This document shows positions 25,024 through 34,208 of a stretch of 59,278 nt of DNA, piece after piece (positions within the stretch are counted from its first letter, which is position 1; each line of letters starts with the position of its first letter). A model generated the notes under the pieces. It searched no databases, was not told the DNA's origin, and was given only the letters and a program-made list of their open reading frames with translations. This stretch comes from an uncultured Lachnospiraceae bacterium (GTDB lineage Bacteria > Bacillota > Clostridia > Lachnospirales > Lachnospiraceae), in the NCBI GenBank assembly GCA_947179245.1, contig CAMXBD010000002.1, forward strand, positions 1-59,278, given 5' to 3'. Made by a program: the position numbers and the translations under genes.

Positions 25024-26952
25024 ATGAGTATCATTAATGTGGATGTTGACAATTGTGTTGGATGTAATGCCTGTGTGCGTGCGTGCCCGATTGGGGATGC
25101 CAATATTGCCCGGATGGATGATGAAGGACACTTAAAGATTTTCATAGATGACGAGAAATGTATCAAGTGCGGTGCCTGTATCAAAGCGTGTTCACATGAT
25201 GCAAGATCATATGTCGATGACACAGAGCGGTTTTTGGAGGATCTGCGCAGGGGACAGGAGATTGCGCTGATTGCGGCACCTGCTATCAAAATAGCATTCG
25301 ATGGGAACTGGCGGCATGCACTCCAGTGGCTGTCAGATCATGGTATTAAGAAGATATATGACGTAAGTTTCGGAGCAGATATTTGTACGTGGGCACATCT
25401 GCGTTATCTGGAGAGGAATCCGGGTAAGAAATTAATTTCACAGCCTTGTGCGGCAGTGGTGAATTATGTGCAGAGGCATAAACCGGAACTCTATTCCAAC
25501 CTCTCACCGATACACAGTCCCATGCTTTGCCTTGCGACTTATATGAAAAAGGTGCTGGGTTATAAGGGTAAGATTGCGGCGATTTCTCCGTGTATTGCCA
25601 AAATTGAGGAGTTCCGGGAAACGGGGCTTGTGGATTATAACGTGACAATGGAACATTTGAGGCAGTTTTTTGCGGATAATAACGTAAGACTGCCAGAAGT
25701 TAAGATATACAGCGAATTTGAGTTTGATGGAAGTCAGGGATTAGAGGGCGCGATTTATCCGAAACCGGGCGGGCTGATGAGTAATATCCTGACTCATGCG
25801 CCAAACCTGAATGTGATTACCTCCGAAGGAACAGAGATGCTTTATCATGATATGGAAACATACAGTCAGCTCAAAGAGTCGGAGAAACCGGATCTTTTTG
25901 ATGTGCTCAACTGTGGTGACGGCTGTAATGGCGGTCCTGCAACGGGCGTGCATTATCAGCGGTTTGCCATGAACAACATCATGCATGATGTAGAACAGCA
26001 TGCGAAGAAGGTGCGCAAGGCGAATACAACCAAGAAGGGTATAGACCAGCAGTTTGCCGAGTTTGACAGAACGCTCAACTTAGATGATTATGTGCGTACA
26101 TACAAACGTTATGATATTCATAAGACAGATGTTTCGGAAAGAGAGATTGAGAATGCATTTGTACAGCTCGGCAAGCGTACGAAGGATGAAAAGAACTTTG
26201 ACTGTCACTCCTGCGGATATCAGTCATGCCGTGAGATGGCGATTGCAGTTGCACGCGGTTTAAATACTCCGGAAAACTGCCATGAATTTATGATGCAGTC
26301 TATCAAGGAAGAGCGGCAGAAGGTAAATGAAGTGAACACAAGAGTTCTGGATATGAATAATGAGCTGATGCGTGTATTCGGAAATCTCTTTGAAAATCTT
26401 GAAATGGTGAAACAGGAAGCTGAACAGATACAGGCAGAGAGTGGCAAGAGCTCGCGGGAAATGACAAATGTGTCAACACAGATGGAAGAGCTGAACCGGA
26501 TGAATCAGCAGATTACGCAGGCAATGCTGGCAATCAACCAGAGTGTTGCAAAGTATAATGAGATGACACAGAATGTTGAAAAGATTGCGGGCAAGATTAA
26601 TTTGCTTTCCTTAAATGCTGCAATCGAGGCGGCAAGAGCCGGTGAGGCTGGACGAGGGTTTGCGGTTGTGGCGACCAATATCCGGGATCTTTCAGATAAT
26701 TCCAAGGCGTCCGTGGGCAATGCAAGGGAAAGCGACGGAGAAGTCAGAAGTGCAATAGATAACGTCAATCATATCATAGAAAACTTTGATGATACTGTTC
26801 AAAAGCTGATCAGCGCAACAAACGGTGCAATCGAAGGCGTTAAATCGACCTCCGACAACAGTTCGAGTATCAAGAAGTCGATGGAGGAATTAGAGCAGCT
26901 TGCTAAAGATGTAGAGGCTATGATCGTTGAGACGAACAAAGTATTGCAATAG
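25024..26952 (+). CDS. H-cluster (FeFe-hydrogenase-like) sensor fused to a chemoreceptor signalling domain
   Basis: A soluble multi-domain protein of 642 residues. Residues 1-60 form a 2x[4Fe-4S] ferredoxin ([12 protein letters not shown] and [12 protein letters not shown]). Residues 75-370 are an [FeFe]-hydrogenase C-terminal domain with the H-cluster loops altered: L1 is SQPCAAV instead of TSCCPAW, L2 is SPCIAKI, L3 is [13 protein letters not shown]. All four cluster Cys appear kept, but the proton-transfer Cys is Pro. A further FeS motif is CHSCGYQSC plus a later Cys near 418. Residues 430-642 are a methyl-accepting signalling hairpin ([24 protein letters not shown]). It has no membrane helix and no HAMP or PAS domain. 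It is likely a sensor of hydrogen or redox state, not a catalytic hydrogenase. Confidence 0.9.
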   Translation: MSIINVDVDNCVGCNACVRACPIGDANIARMDDEGHLKIFIDDEKCIKCGACIKACSHDARSYVDDTERFLEDLRRGQEIALIAAPAIKIAFDGNWRHALQWLSDHGIKKIYDVSFGADICTWAHLRYLERNPGKKLISQPCAAVVNYVQRHKPELYSNLSPIHSPMLCLATYMKKVLGYKGKIAAISPCIAKIEEFRETGLVDYNVTMEHLRQFFADNNVRLPEVKIYSEFEFDGSQGLEGAIYPKPGGLMSNILTHAPNLNVITSEGTEMLYHDMETYSQLKESEKPDLFDVLNCGDGCNGGPATGVHYQRFAMNNIMHDVEQHAKKVRKANTTKKGIDQQFAEFDRTLNLDDYVRTYKRYDIHKTDVSEREIENAFVQLGKRTKDEKNFDCHSCGYQSCREMAIAVARGLNTPENCHEFMMQSIKEERQKVNEVNTRVLDMNNELMRVFGNLFENLEMVKQEAEQIQAESGKSSREMTNVSTQMEELNRMNQQITQAMLAINQSVAKYNEMTQNVEKIAGKINLLSLNAAIEAARAGEAGRGFAVVATNIRDLSDNSKASVGNARESDGEVRSAIDNVNHIIENFDDTVQKLISATNGAIEGVKSTSDNSSSIKKSMEELEQLAKDVEAMIVETNKVLQ

Positions 26953-26983
26953 AGATATCAGAAACAGAAATAGAAGTCTTAAG

Positions 26984-27016
26984 GCGGTCAATCCGATAAT
27001 GGAATGACCGCTTTTT
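26984..27016 (+). terminator. Intrinsic terminator
   Basis: GCGGTCA pairs with TGACCGC, extended by an imperfect inner stem, and is followed by five T. It ends the sensor gene. Confidence 0.8.
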
Positions 27017-27096
27017 CTTTCTAAATCCAATAGAGTTGTGATATGATAGCAATATATTAAGGATACAGTAAAAGCGCAGAAAAGGGAGCAGAGAAA

Positions 27097-27903
27097 ATGT
27101 ATATTGCAATACTGATGGAAGATACATACGGCAGCCCGCAGTGCGAGTGCGAACATGGGCTGAGTCTTTATATAGAGACAAAGCACCACAGGATTCTCAT
27201 GGATACAGGTGCCACCAATAAGACATGGGAAAATGCACGCAGGTTAGGAGTTGACTTATCTGTGATAGATACAGTAGTGTTAAGCCATGGGCATTACGAC
27301 CATTCCGGGGGTATGACTGCTTTGCGTAAGATCAACCGGGATGCTGTTATCTATATTCAAAAGACAGCTCTTTTAGATTATTATCATGGGGAACGCTATA
27401 TTGGAATTGATAAGGAAATCGGGGAACTGCCGAATGTGCAATTGTTATCCGGCGATAGGAAGATTGATGGAGAGATTTCTCTTTTCACAGGCATAACAGG
27501 AAGAAAATTCTGGCCGCAGAGTAATCTCGGATTGTCAATGCGGGTAGACGGGGTGGATAAACAGGACGAATTTGCCCATGAACAGTGCCTTGTTATACAG
27601 GAAGATAAGAAGATATTAGTCTCCGGCTGTGCACATAACGGTATTCTGAACATTCTCGACAGATATCAGGAAATATATGGAGATTCGCCTGATATGGTGA
27701 TCAGCGGATTTCATATGATGAAGAAAAGCAGTTATACGGAGGAGGAAAAAGAAACTATCCGGAAGACTGCTGAGGAATTGAAGGAAAGAGATACAATTTT
27801 TTACACAGGGCATTGTACGGGGCAGATGGCGATTGACCTGATGAAACCGATTATGCAGGATAAGCTGATACAGATGCATTGCGGTATGGAGATACGGATA
27901 TAA
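27097..27903 (+). CDS. MBL-fold metallo-hydrolase
   Basis: Metallo-beta-lactamase fold enzyme of 268 residues. The metal motif is VLSHGHYDHSGGM (H-x-H-x-D-H) near 67; later ligands are in VSGCAHNGIL and HCTGQMA, and an Asp in the first strand region (ILMDTGATNKTW). This subgroup is often named 7,8-dihydropterin-6-methyl-4-(ribofuranosyl)aminobenzene-5-phosphate synthase-like, after an archaeal enzyme. In bacteria the substrate is unknown. The nearby EEP-family gene starts 19 bp downstream, so the two may be co-expressed. Confidence 0.85.
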   Translation: MYIAILMEDTYGSPQCECEHGLSLYIETKHHRILMDTGATNKTWENARRLGVDLSVIDTVVLSHGHYDHSGGMTALRKINRDAVIYIQKTALLDYYHGERYIGIDKEIGELPNVQLLSGDRKIDGEISLFTGITGRKFWPQSNLGLSMRVDGVDKQDEFAHEQCLVIQEDKKILVSGCAHNGILNILDRYQEIYGDSPDMVISGFHMMKKSSYTEEEKETIRKTAEELKERDTIFYTGHCTGQMAIDLMKPIMQDKLIQMHCGMEIRI

Positions 27904-27922
27904 ATGATGGGAGGGCAGAATA

Positions 27923-29011
27923 TTGAAAAAGGGAAAGAAGATAGGGAAAGTTGTTTTGATCATACTGGCGGTTCTTGTTCTGGTCACAGGCATTTACTGT
28001 GCATATGTGCTGATTGACTATGACCGTCTGCCAGATAAATTGACTCTTGAAGTCAACAGAAGCGGCTCTGATGCCGATTTTGACGAGGAATTTCAGGTGA
28101 AAGAAGGTGGGGAATATCTGGTCATGACATACAATATCGGTTTTGGCGCTTACACGAAAGATTACAGTTTCTTCATGGATGGGGGAAAATATTCGTGGGC
28201 AGAAGACGAGGAGAGCGTCTTATCGGGTGTTTCTGCAATGGGCATGGCAATCAGCGATATCGATCCGGATTTTATTCTTGTTCAGGAAGTTGACCGAGAT
28301 GGTACCAGAAGCTATCATATAGATGAGTTGGAGATTCTCAATCAATTCATCAAAGGCTATTATTATGACTTTGCACAAAATTATGATTCACCATTCCTTT
28401 TTTTCCCGCCATGGCAGCCGCATGGGGCTAATGTAGCCGGAATGGTGACATATTCAAGAGGTGAGATTACGGATACAATACGAAGGAGTTTTCCGATTTC
28501 AGAATCCCTCAGTAAATTTGTAGATCTGGACAGATGCTATTCCATCTCACGGATTCCCACAGAGAACGGCAAGTTTCTGTGCATTTATAATGTGCATTTG
28601 TCAGCTTACGGTAGTAATGATGAGATCAGGGAAGGACAGCTATCCATGCTGTTTGAAGACATGGAGGCGGATTATGAGCAGGGTAATTATGTGATTTGTG
28701 GTGGTGATTATAATCATAACGTGAAAGAAGAAACTACGGAGAATGCACCGGAATGGGCGTATCTGTTCCCGCGGGAAGAGCTTCCGATTGGTTTTCACAT
28801 GGCGATCGACGATGCCAAGACTCCCGAAGATGTGGCACATGAGACATGCAGGAGCGCAGACCAGCCCTATGAGGAGGGCGTGACCTATACGGTTACACTG
28901 GATGGATTTATTGTGTCGGATAATGTGATCGTTAAGGAGTATCAGAATGTGGACTACGGGTATGAATATTCGGATCATGATCCGGTGCTTATGAAGTTTG
29001 GGATTGAGTGA
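27923..29011 (+). CDS. Endonuclease/exonuclease/phosphatase (EEP) family protein, membrane anchored
   Basis: Protein of 362 residues starting with TTG (GGGAGGG ribosome site upstream). A Lys-rich start and one membrane helix (VVLIILAVLVLVTGIYCAYVL) place the rest outside the cell. The EEP/DNase I-like fold has MTYNIGFG (first strand and metal Asn), LVQEVD (metal Glu), a central YNVHLSAYG (catalytic His), GGDYNHN (Asp and Asn) and EYSDHDPVLMKF (final Asp-His). Possible roles are phosphodiesterase, nuclease or lipid phosphatase; none can be chosen from sequence. Confidence 0.83.
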   Translation: MKKGKKIGKVVLIILAVLVLVTGIYCAYVLIDYDRLPDKLTLEVNRSGSDADFDEEFQVKEGGEYLVMTYNIGFGAYTKDYSFFMDGGKYSWAEDEESVLSGVSAMGMAISDIDPDFILVQEVDRDGTRSYHIDELEILNQFIKGYYYDFAQNYDSPFLFFPPWQPHGANVAGMVTYSRGEITDTIRRSFPISESLSKFVDLDRCYSISRIPTENGKFLCIYNVHLSAYGSNDEIREGQLSMLFEDMEADYEQGNYVICGGDYNHNVKEETTENAPEWAYLFPREELPIGFHMAIDDAKTPEDVAHETCRSADQPYEEGVTYTVTLDGFIVSDNVIVKEYQNVDYGYEYSDHDPVLMKFGIE

Positions 29012-29063
29012 GCGTTGGGATTTGGATGCGGGAAAAAGAGAGGGGTAATGGGTGAGGTGGGAC

Positions 29064-29292
29064 GGCAAATTACGCAGGAGTGACTCTTGCGCCGGGCTAC
29101 GGGGAATGGATTTTCTGGGATATTCCGGTGAGAGAGGCTGTGGGACCAGACACGACCGCCCTCTACGCGCATCCATGCGCGGTTCGGGCTTTCCGGGGCA
29201 TCCGTGCCCCGGAATCGTTGTTTCATGACGGAATATCAAGAAAACCTCATTTCCCTTCGCAAGCCACATGAGTCGCTCCTGCGTAATTTGCC
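29064..29292. mobile_element. MITE-like palindromic element
   Basis: A 229-bp element with 23-bp terminal inverted repeats, GGCAAATTACGCAGGAG plus (T/C)GACTC, that differ at one base. Inner inverted blocks also match (GATATTCC and its complement, with GGGGAATG versus GGGAAATGAG), so the whole element can fold back. Two perfect hairpins lie inside: CGCGCAT-CC-ATGCGCG and GGGGCA-TCCG-TGCCCC. No transposase ORF and no clear target duplication were found. GC-rich against its AT-rich flanks. Confidence 0.75.
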
Positions 29293-29447
29293 TGTGCAGC
29301 CGTACTATTGCCAGTGCTCTTTTTCTGAGCATCCGAATTGGGATGTATATGTATATAGTATGTTGGCGGGTAGCAGAAAAATCGAGACAATAATCTTTAA
29401 AAAATAAAATGCCAGACAATAACAACACAAATACACGAATTGGCGAA

Positions 29448-29467
29448 TTATCTGACAATTCAGATAA
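29448..29467. promoter_or_regulatory. Dyad operator upstream of gltB, LysR-type
   Basis: TTATCTGA-CAAT-TCAGATAA is a perfect 8-bp dyad 10 bp upstream of the -35. Its core ATCT-n8-AGAT has the T-n11-A form bound by LysR-type regulators such as GltC of Bacillus. No LysR gene lies in this window. Confidence 0.6.
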
Positions 29468-29476
29468 AAGTCTCTA

Positions 29477-29505
29477 TTTACAACGCCGCAAAAGTGTTGT
29501 ATATT
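29477..29505 (+). promoter_or_regulatory. gltBD promoter
   Basis: TTTACA, a 17-base spacer and TATATT. The predicted start is about 29512, giving a leader of about 140 bases. Confidence 0.75.
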
Positions 29506-29514
29506 AAACATGCA

Positions 29515-29557
29515 GGTCGCAAAGGAGCGCAATGTGTTTCCTTTGCGACCCTTTTTT
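29515..29557 (+). terminator. Terminator in the gltB leader
   Basis: A 12-bp perfect stem (GGTCGCAAAGGA with TCCTTTGCGACC), a 12-base loop and six T. It begins within a few bases of the predicted transcription start. A second GC-rich stem follows (GCGCGG at 29567 with CCGCGC at 29595, enclosing GCAG-CTGC). Confidence 0.85.
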
Positions 29558-29651
29558 GTTGCGAGAGCGCGGCGACGCAGGAATATTCTTCTGCCCGCGC
29601 GGACGTATGCCTATACAACCAAAGGGACATTTTTTAAAGAGGAGAAAATCT

Positions 29652-32600
29652 ATGTTTGATGTAAAACCAACAGTTCCCACATCCCCGCTTCACCGCATGG
29701 AATTTGAGCATGACAACTGCGGAATCGGCGCATGCGTGAACATCAAAGGGCTAAAAAGCCGCGTCATTGTCGAGAATGCACTTAAGATCGTGGAAAACTT
29801 AGAGCACAGAGCAGGTAAAGACGCAGAAGGAAAAACAGGTGATGGTGTCGGTATTCTGACACAGATGCCTCACAAATTTATGGTCAAGGTGACGAAAGAG
29901 CTGGGCTTTGACATTGGCGGAGAGAGAGAATATGGTGTCGGTATGTTCTTTTTCCCACAGGATGAATTGCAGCGTAATCAGGCGAAAAAGATGCTTGAGA
30001 TCATCGCTGAGAAAGAAGGGTTACAGTTCTTGGGCTGGCGTACAGTGCCGACAGTGTCCACAGTGCTGGGACACAAAGCGGTGGAATGTATGCCCTGCAT
30101 CATGCAGGCATTTATTAAGAAACCTGCAAACATAGCAAAAGGGCTTGACTTTGATAGAAAACTGTACATACTTCGGAGAACTTTTGAGCAATCCACGGAT
30201 GTGACTTATGTGGTCAGCCTGTCTAGCAGAACGATTGTATATAAGGGTATGTTCTTAGTGGGACAGCTTCGCACATTTTTCTCTGATCTTCAGGATAAAG
30301 ATTATGAGTCGGCGATTGCCATGGTACATTCACGTTTCTCCACAAACACAAACCCCAGCTGGGAACGTGCCCATCCGAACAGATTTATTGTGCATAATGG
30401 AGAGATCAATACAATCCGCGGGAACGCAGATAAGATGCAGGCACGTGAGGAGAATATGGAGTCCGAGCATTTACAGGGGCAGATGCATAAGATACTGCCC
30501 GCTATCAATGCCTCCGGTTCCGATTCCGCTATGCTGGATAACACGCTGGAGTTTCTCGTGATGAGTGGGATGCCGCTGCCGCTTGCGGTGATGATTACGA
30601 TTCCGGAGCCGTGGGAGAACAATAAGACCATGACCCAGAAGAAAAAGGACTTCTATCAGTACTATGCGACAATGATGGAGCCTTGGGACGGACCTGCGTC
30701 TATTCTTTTCTCGGACGGAGATATTATGGGTGCAGTACTTGACCGGAATGGTCTACGCCCTTCACGTTACATGATTACAGATGATGATACGTTGATCCTG
30801 TCCTCGGAAGTGGGTGTGCTTGACATCGATCCTGCCAAGATCGTGATGAAGGAGAGACTGCATCCCGGGAAGATGCTTCTTGTGGACACTGTTCAGGGCA
30901 GAGTCATCGATGATGATGAGGTAAAAGAAAAATATGCGTCGGCACGTCCTTACGGTGAGTGGCTGGATAATAAGCTGGTGGCGCTCAAGGATTTGAGGAT
31001 TCCGAATCAGCGTGTGCCGGAGTATACCAATGAAGAAAGACAGCGTATGCAGAAGGCATTCGGCTACACTTACGAGGAACTAAAGACAAGCATTCTGCCT
31101 ATGGCGAGGAACGGTGCAGAGGCGATCGCCGCTATGGGGGTGGATACGCCGATTCCGGTGTTGTCTAAGGCGCACCATCCGCTGTTCCACTATTTCAAAC
31201 AGCTTTTTGCACAGGTTACTAATCCGCCTATCGATGCAATCCGTGAAGAAGTGGTAACTTCTACTACGGTATATCTGGGCAGGGACGGCAATTTGCTGGA
31301 GGAAGTACCGGAGAACTGCAATATGTTAAAAGTACATAATCCGATTCTGACGAACACAGATCTGCTCAAAATCAAGAATATGAAGTCAGACGGGTTTAAG
31401 GTCGAGGTCGTTCCGATTACTTACTATAAGAATACAAGTCTGGAAAAAGCAATAGACAGACTGTTTGTGGAGGTAGACAGGGCTTATCGTGACGGTGTCA
31501 ATATTTTGATTTTGTCCGATAGGGGTGTGGATGAGAACCGGGTGGCGATTCCTTCCCTGTTAGCAGTATCCGCCTTACAACAGCATCTTGTCAGCACGAA
31601 GAAAAGAACAAGCGTGGATATTATCTTAGAGTCCGCGGAACCTCGTGAGGTGCATCACTTTGCGACATTGCTTGGCTTCGGCGCCTCTGCAATCAACCCT
31701 TATCTGGCGCAGGAAAGCATCAAAGAACTGATTGAGAACCACATGTTAGATAAGGATTACTACGCGGCGGTGAATGATTATAACGATGCTGTACTGCATG
31801 GGATTGTGAAGATTGCTTCCAAGATGGGAATCTCCACGATACAGTCCTATCAGGGTTCCAAGATATTTGAAGCAATCGGCATTGACAAAGAAGTAATTAA
31901 TAAATACTTTACCAATACAGTGTGTCGTGTGGGTGGTATTACATTAAAAGATATTGAGAAAGAGGCTGATACGCTTCACTCCATGGCTTTTGACCCACTT
32001 GGTCTATCAACAGACCTGACGCTTGATAACCCCGGACATCACCAGATGCGCAGTGGTGCTGATGAACACTTATACAATCCGGAGACAATCCATTTACTGC
32101 AAGAGTCAACAAGACGTGGTGATTATGAAATATTCAAACAATATACCGCAGCAGTCAATAATGAAGAGAGTATTAAGAATTTAAGAGGTCTGATGGACTT
32201 CAATTATGCGAAGAAACCCGTGCCAATAGAGGAAGTTGAGGCAGTTGACACGATTGTCACAAGATTTAAAACGGGTGCTATGTCCTACGGTTCCATTTCC
32301 AAGGAGGCGCATGAGACGATGGCGATTGCCATGAACAGACTTCATGGTAAATCCAATTCCGGTGAAGGCGGAGAGGATGACGACAGACTGACGGCAGGTG
32401 CGGACGGTTTGAACAGATGCTCTGCTATAAAGCAGGTAGCATCGGGACGATTCGGTGTGACCAGCAAATATTTAAACAGCGCACAGGAGATTCAGATCAA
32501 GATGGCGCAGGGAGCAAAACCCGGCGAAGGCGGACATCTGCCCGGCGGCAAAGTATATCCGTGGATTGCTAAGACGAGACATTCAACGCCCGGTGTAGGG

Positions 32601-34196
32601 TTAATCTCTCCGCCGCCGCACCATGATATCTATTCTATAGAAGATTTAGCACAGTTGATCTACGACTTAAAGAATGCCAATACAAGGGCACGCATCTCTG
32701 TAAAACTAGTGTCCGAGGCAGGTGTGGGCACAGTCGCCGCAGGTGTTGCCAAGGCAGGCGCGCAGGTTATCCTTGTGTCCGGCTATGACGGCGGTACGGG
32801 TGCGGCACCCCGCAACTCCATCCACAATGCAGGACTTCCGTGGGAATTAGGTCTTGCCGAGACGCATCAGACATTGATTCAGAATGGTCTGCGCAATAAA
32901 GTGCGCATCGAGACAGATGGCAAGCTGATGAGCGGTCGTGACGTGGCGATCGCGGCAATCCTCGGCGCAGAGGAATTTGGTTTTGCCACAGCGCCCCTTG
33001 TAACGATGGGATGTGTCATGATGAGAGTATGTAATCTGGATACCTGCCCCGTGGGCGTGGCGACACAGAATCCGGAGTTGCGCAAACGCTTTGCGGGTAA
33101 ACCGGAGTATGTGGAGAATTTCATGAGATTTATCGCACAGGAAATGCGCGAGTATATGGCGAAGCTGGGTGTCCGCACGGTGGATGAACTGGTGGGACGG
33201 ACTGATCTTTTGAAAGTAAAAGAAAATCTGACAGAACGCCAGAAACAGATAGATTTGAGCTTGATTTTAAGAAATCCTTACGAGGGCAGTAAGGAGAAGT
33301 GTATCTTTGACCCGAAGCAGGTATATGATTTCGGGCTGGAGAAGACTATGGATGAGAAAGTGCTGTTAAAACAGATGTCTAAAGCCCTAGAGACAGGGCA
33401 GAAGAGAAGTCTGGAGGTGGATGTGACGAACACTGACCGTACTTTTGGTACGATTTTCGGCTCTGAGATTACCAGAAGATTCGGCGATACGCTTGCAGAG
33501 GATACTTACCGTATTTTGTGTAACGGTTCCGGTGGTCAGAGTTTTGGCGCTTTTATCCCTAAAGGACTTACTTTGGAACTGGTGGGTGATTCCAACGATT
33601 ATTTCGGAAAAGGATTGTCCGGCGGTAAGCTGATCGTGTACCCGCCGAAAGGGTCTAAATTCAAGCAGGACGAGAATATCATCATTGGTAATGTGGCGCT
33701 TTACGGCGCGACATCCGGCAAAGCGTTTGTAGGCGGTGTGGCTGGTGAGCGCTTCTGCGTGCGCAACTCCGGTGCGATTGCGGTCGTGGAAGGTGTGGGA
33801 GACCATGGCTGCGAGTATATGACCGGCGGACGTGTTGTTGTGCTTGGTTCTGTGGGCAAGAATTTTGCCGCAGGTATGAGCGGAGGCATTACATACGTAC
33901 TGGATGAGAATAACGATTTGTATACTAAAACAAACAAGGAAATGGTTTCTTCTTATGAGATTACTTCCAAATATGATGTTCTTGAGTTAAAAGAGATGAT
34001 CAAAGAGCATGTTGCTTATACAAATTCCGCCAAAGGAAAAGAGATTCTGGACAATTTCGGAGAGTATCTGCCGAAGTTTAAGAAGATTATTCCCCACGAT
34101 TATGAGAAGATGCTGAAACTCATCGTGCAGATGGAAGAAAAAGGCTTGAGTGCGGAACAGGCGCAGATTGAAGCATTCTACGCCGCTAAGAAATAG
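29652..34196 (+). CDS. gltB: Glutamate synthase large subunit
   Basis: Makes two glutamates from glutamine and 2-oxoglutarate; the core enzyme of nitrogen assimilation with GltD. Cys23 in HDNCGIGACVN becomes the N-terminal glutaminase nucleophile after removal of a 22-residue propeptide. Glutaminase domain to about 430 (FSTNTNPSWERAHPNRF), central domain 450-750, FMN domain 800-1200 (GYDGGTGAAPRNS), [3Fe-4S] cysteines in CVMMRVCNLDTCPVG, and the C-terminal GXGXG helix domain (SGGKLIVYPP, GGRVVVLGSVGKNFAAGMSGG). The ATG at 29652 has AGAGGAG upstream; the longer open frame to 29532 runs through the leader structures and is not used. Length 1514 is normal. Confidence 0.97.
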   Translation: MFDVKPTVPTSPLHRMEFEHDNCGIGACVNIKGLKSRVIVENALKIVENLEHRAGKDAEGKTGDGVGILTQMPHKFMVKVTKELGFDIGGEREYGVGMFFFPQDELQRNQAKKMLEIIAEKEGLQFLGWRTVPTVSTVLGHKAVECMPCIMQAFIKKPANIAKGLDFDRKLYILRRTFEQSTDVTYVVSLSSRTIVYKGMFLVGQLRTFFSDLQDKDYESAIAMVHSRFSTNTNPSWERAHPNRFIVHNGEINTIRGNADKMQAREENMESEHLQGQMHKILPAINASGSDSAMLDNTLEFLVMSGMPLPLAVMITIPEPWENNKTMTQKKKDFYQYYATMMEPWDGPASILFSDGDIMGAVLDRNGLRPSRYMITDDDTLILSSEVGVLDIDPAKIVMKERLHPGKMLLVDTVQGRVIDDDEVKEKYASARPYGEWLDNKLVALKDLRIPNQRVPEYTNEERQRMQKAFGYTYEELKTSILPMARNGAEAIAAMGVDTPIPVLSKAHHPLFHYFKQLFAQVTNPPIDAIREEVVTSTTVYLGRDGNLLEEVPENCNMLKVHNPILTNTDLLKIKNMKSDGFKVEVVPITYYKNTSLEKAIDRLFVEVDRAYRDGVNILILSDRGVDENRVAIPSLLAVSALQQHLVSTKKRTSVDIILESAEPREVHHFATLLGFGASAINPYLAQESIKELIENHMLDKDYYAAVNDYNDAVLHGIVKIASKMGISTIQSYQGSKIFEAIGIDKEVINKYFTNTVCRVGGITLKDIEKEADTLHSMAFDPLGLSTDLTLDNPGHHQMRSGADEHLYNPETIHLLQESTRRGDYEIFKQYTAAVNNEESIKNLRGLMDFNYAKKPVPIEEVEAVDTIVTRFKTGAMSYGSISKEAHETMAIAMNRLHGKSNSGEGGEDDDRLTAGADGLNRCSAIKQVASGRFGVTSKYLNSAQEIQIKMAQGAKPGEGGHLPGGKVYPWIAKTRHSTPGVGLISPPPHHDIYSIEDLAQLIYDLKNANTRARISVKLVSEAGVGTVAAGVAKAGAQVILVSGYDGGTGAAPRNSIHNAGLPWELGLAETHQTLIQNGLRNKVRIETDGKLMSGRDVAIAAILGAEEFGFATAPLVTMGCVMMRVCNLDTCPVGVATQNPELRKRFAGKPEYVENFMRFIAQEMREYMAKLGVRTVDELVGRTDLLKVKENLTERQKQIDLSLILRNPYEGSKEKCIFDPKQVYDFGLEKTMDEKVLLKQMSKALETGQKRSLEVDVTNTDRTFGTIFGSEITRRFGDTLAEDTYRILCNGSGGQSFGAFIPKGLTLELVGDSNDYFGKGLSGGKLIVYPPKGSKFKQDENIIIGNVALYGATSGKAFVGGVAGERFCVRNSGAIAVVEGVGDHGCEYMTGGRVVVLGSVGKNFAAGMSGGITYVLDENNDLYTKTNKEMVSSYEITSKYDVLELKEMIKEHVAYTNSAKGKEILDNFGEYLPKFKKIIPHDYEKMLKLIVQMEEKGLSAEQAQIEAFYAAKK

Positions 34197-34208
34197 GAGG
34201 AGCATATC

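Noticed and set aside
25024-26952. Catalytic [FeFe] hydrogenase
   Set aside because: The L1 loop is changed, the proton-transfer Cys is missing, and the C-terminus is a chemoreceptor signalling domain.
29064-29292. Rho-independent terminator or ordinary REP sequence
   Set aside because: At 229 bp with 23-bp terminal repeats it is too long for either and lacks a T run; a MITE-like element fits better.
29532-29651. Longer GltB starting at 29532
   Set aside because: The extension would be translated through the terminator and leader stem; the ATG at 29652 has a good ribosome site and gives the normal short propeptide before Cys23.
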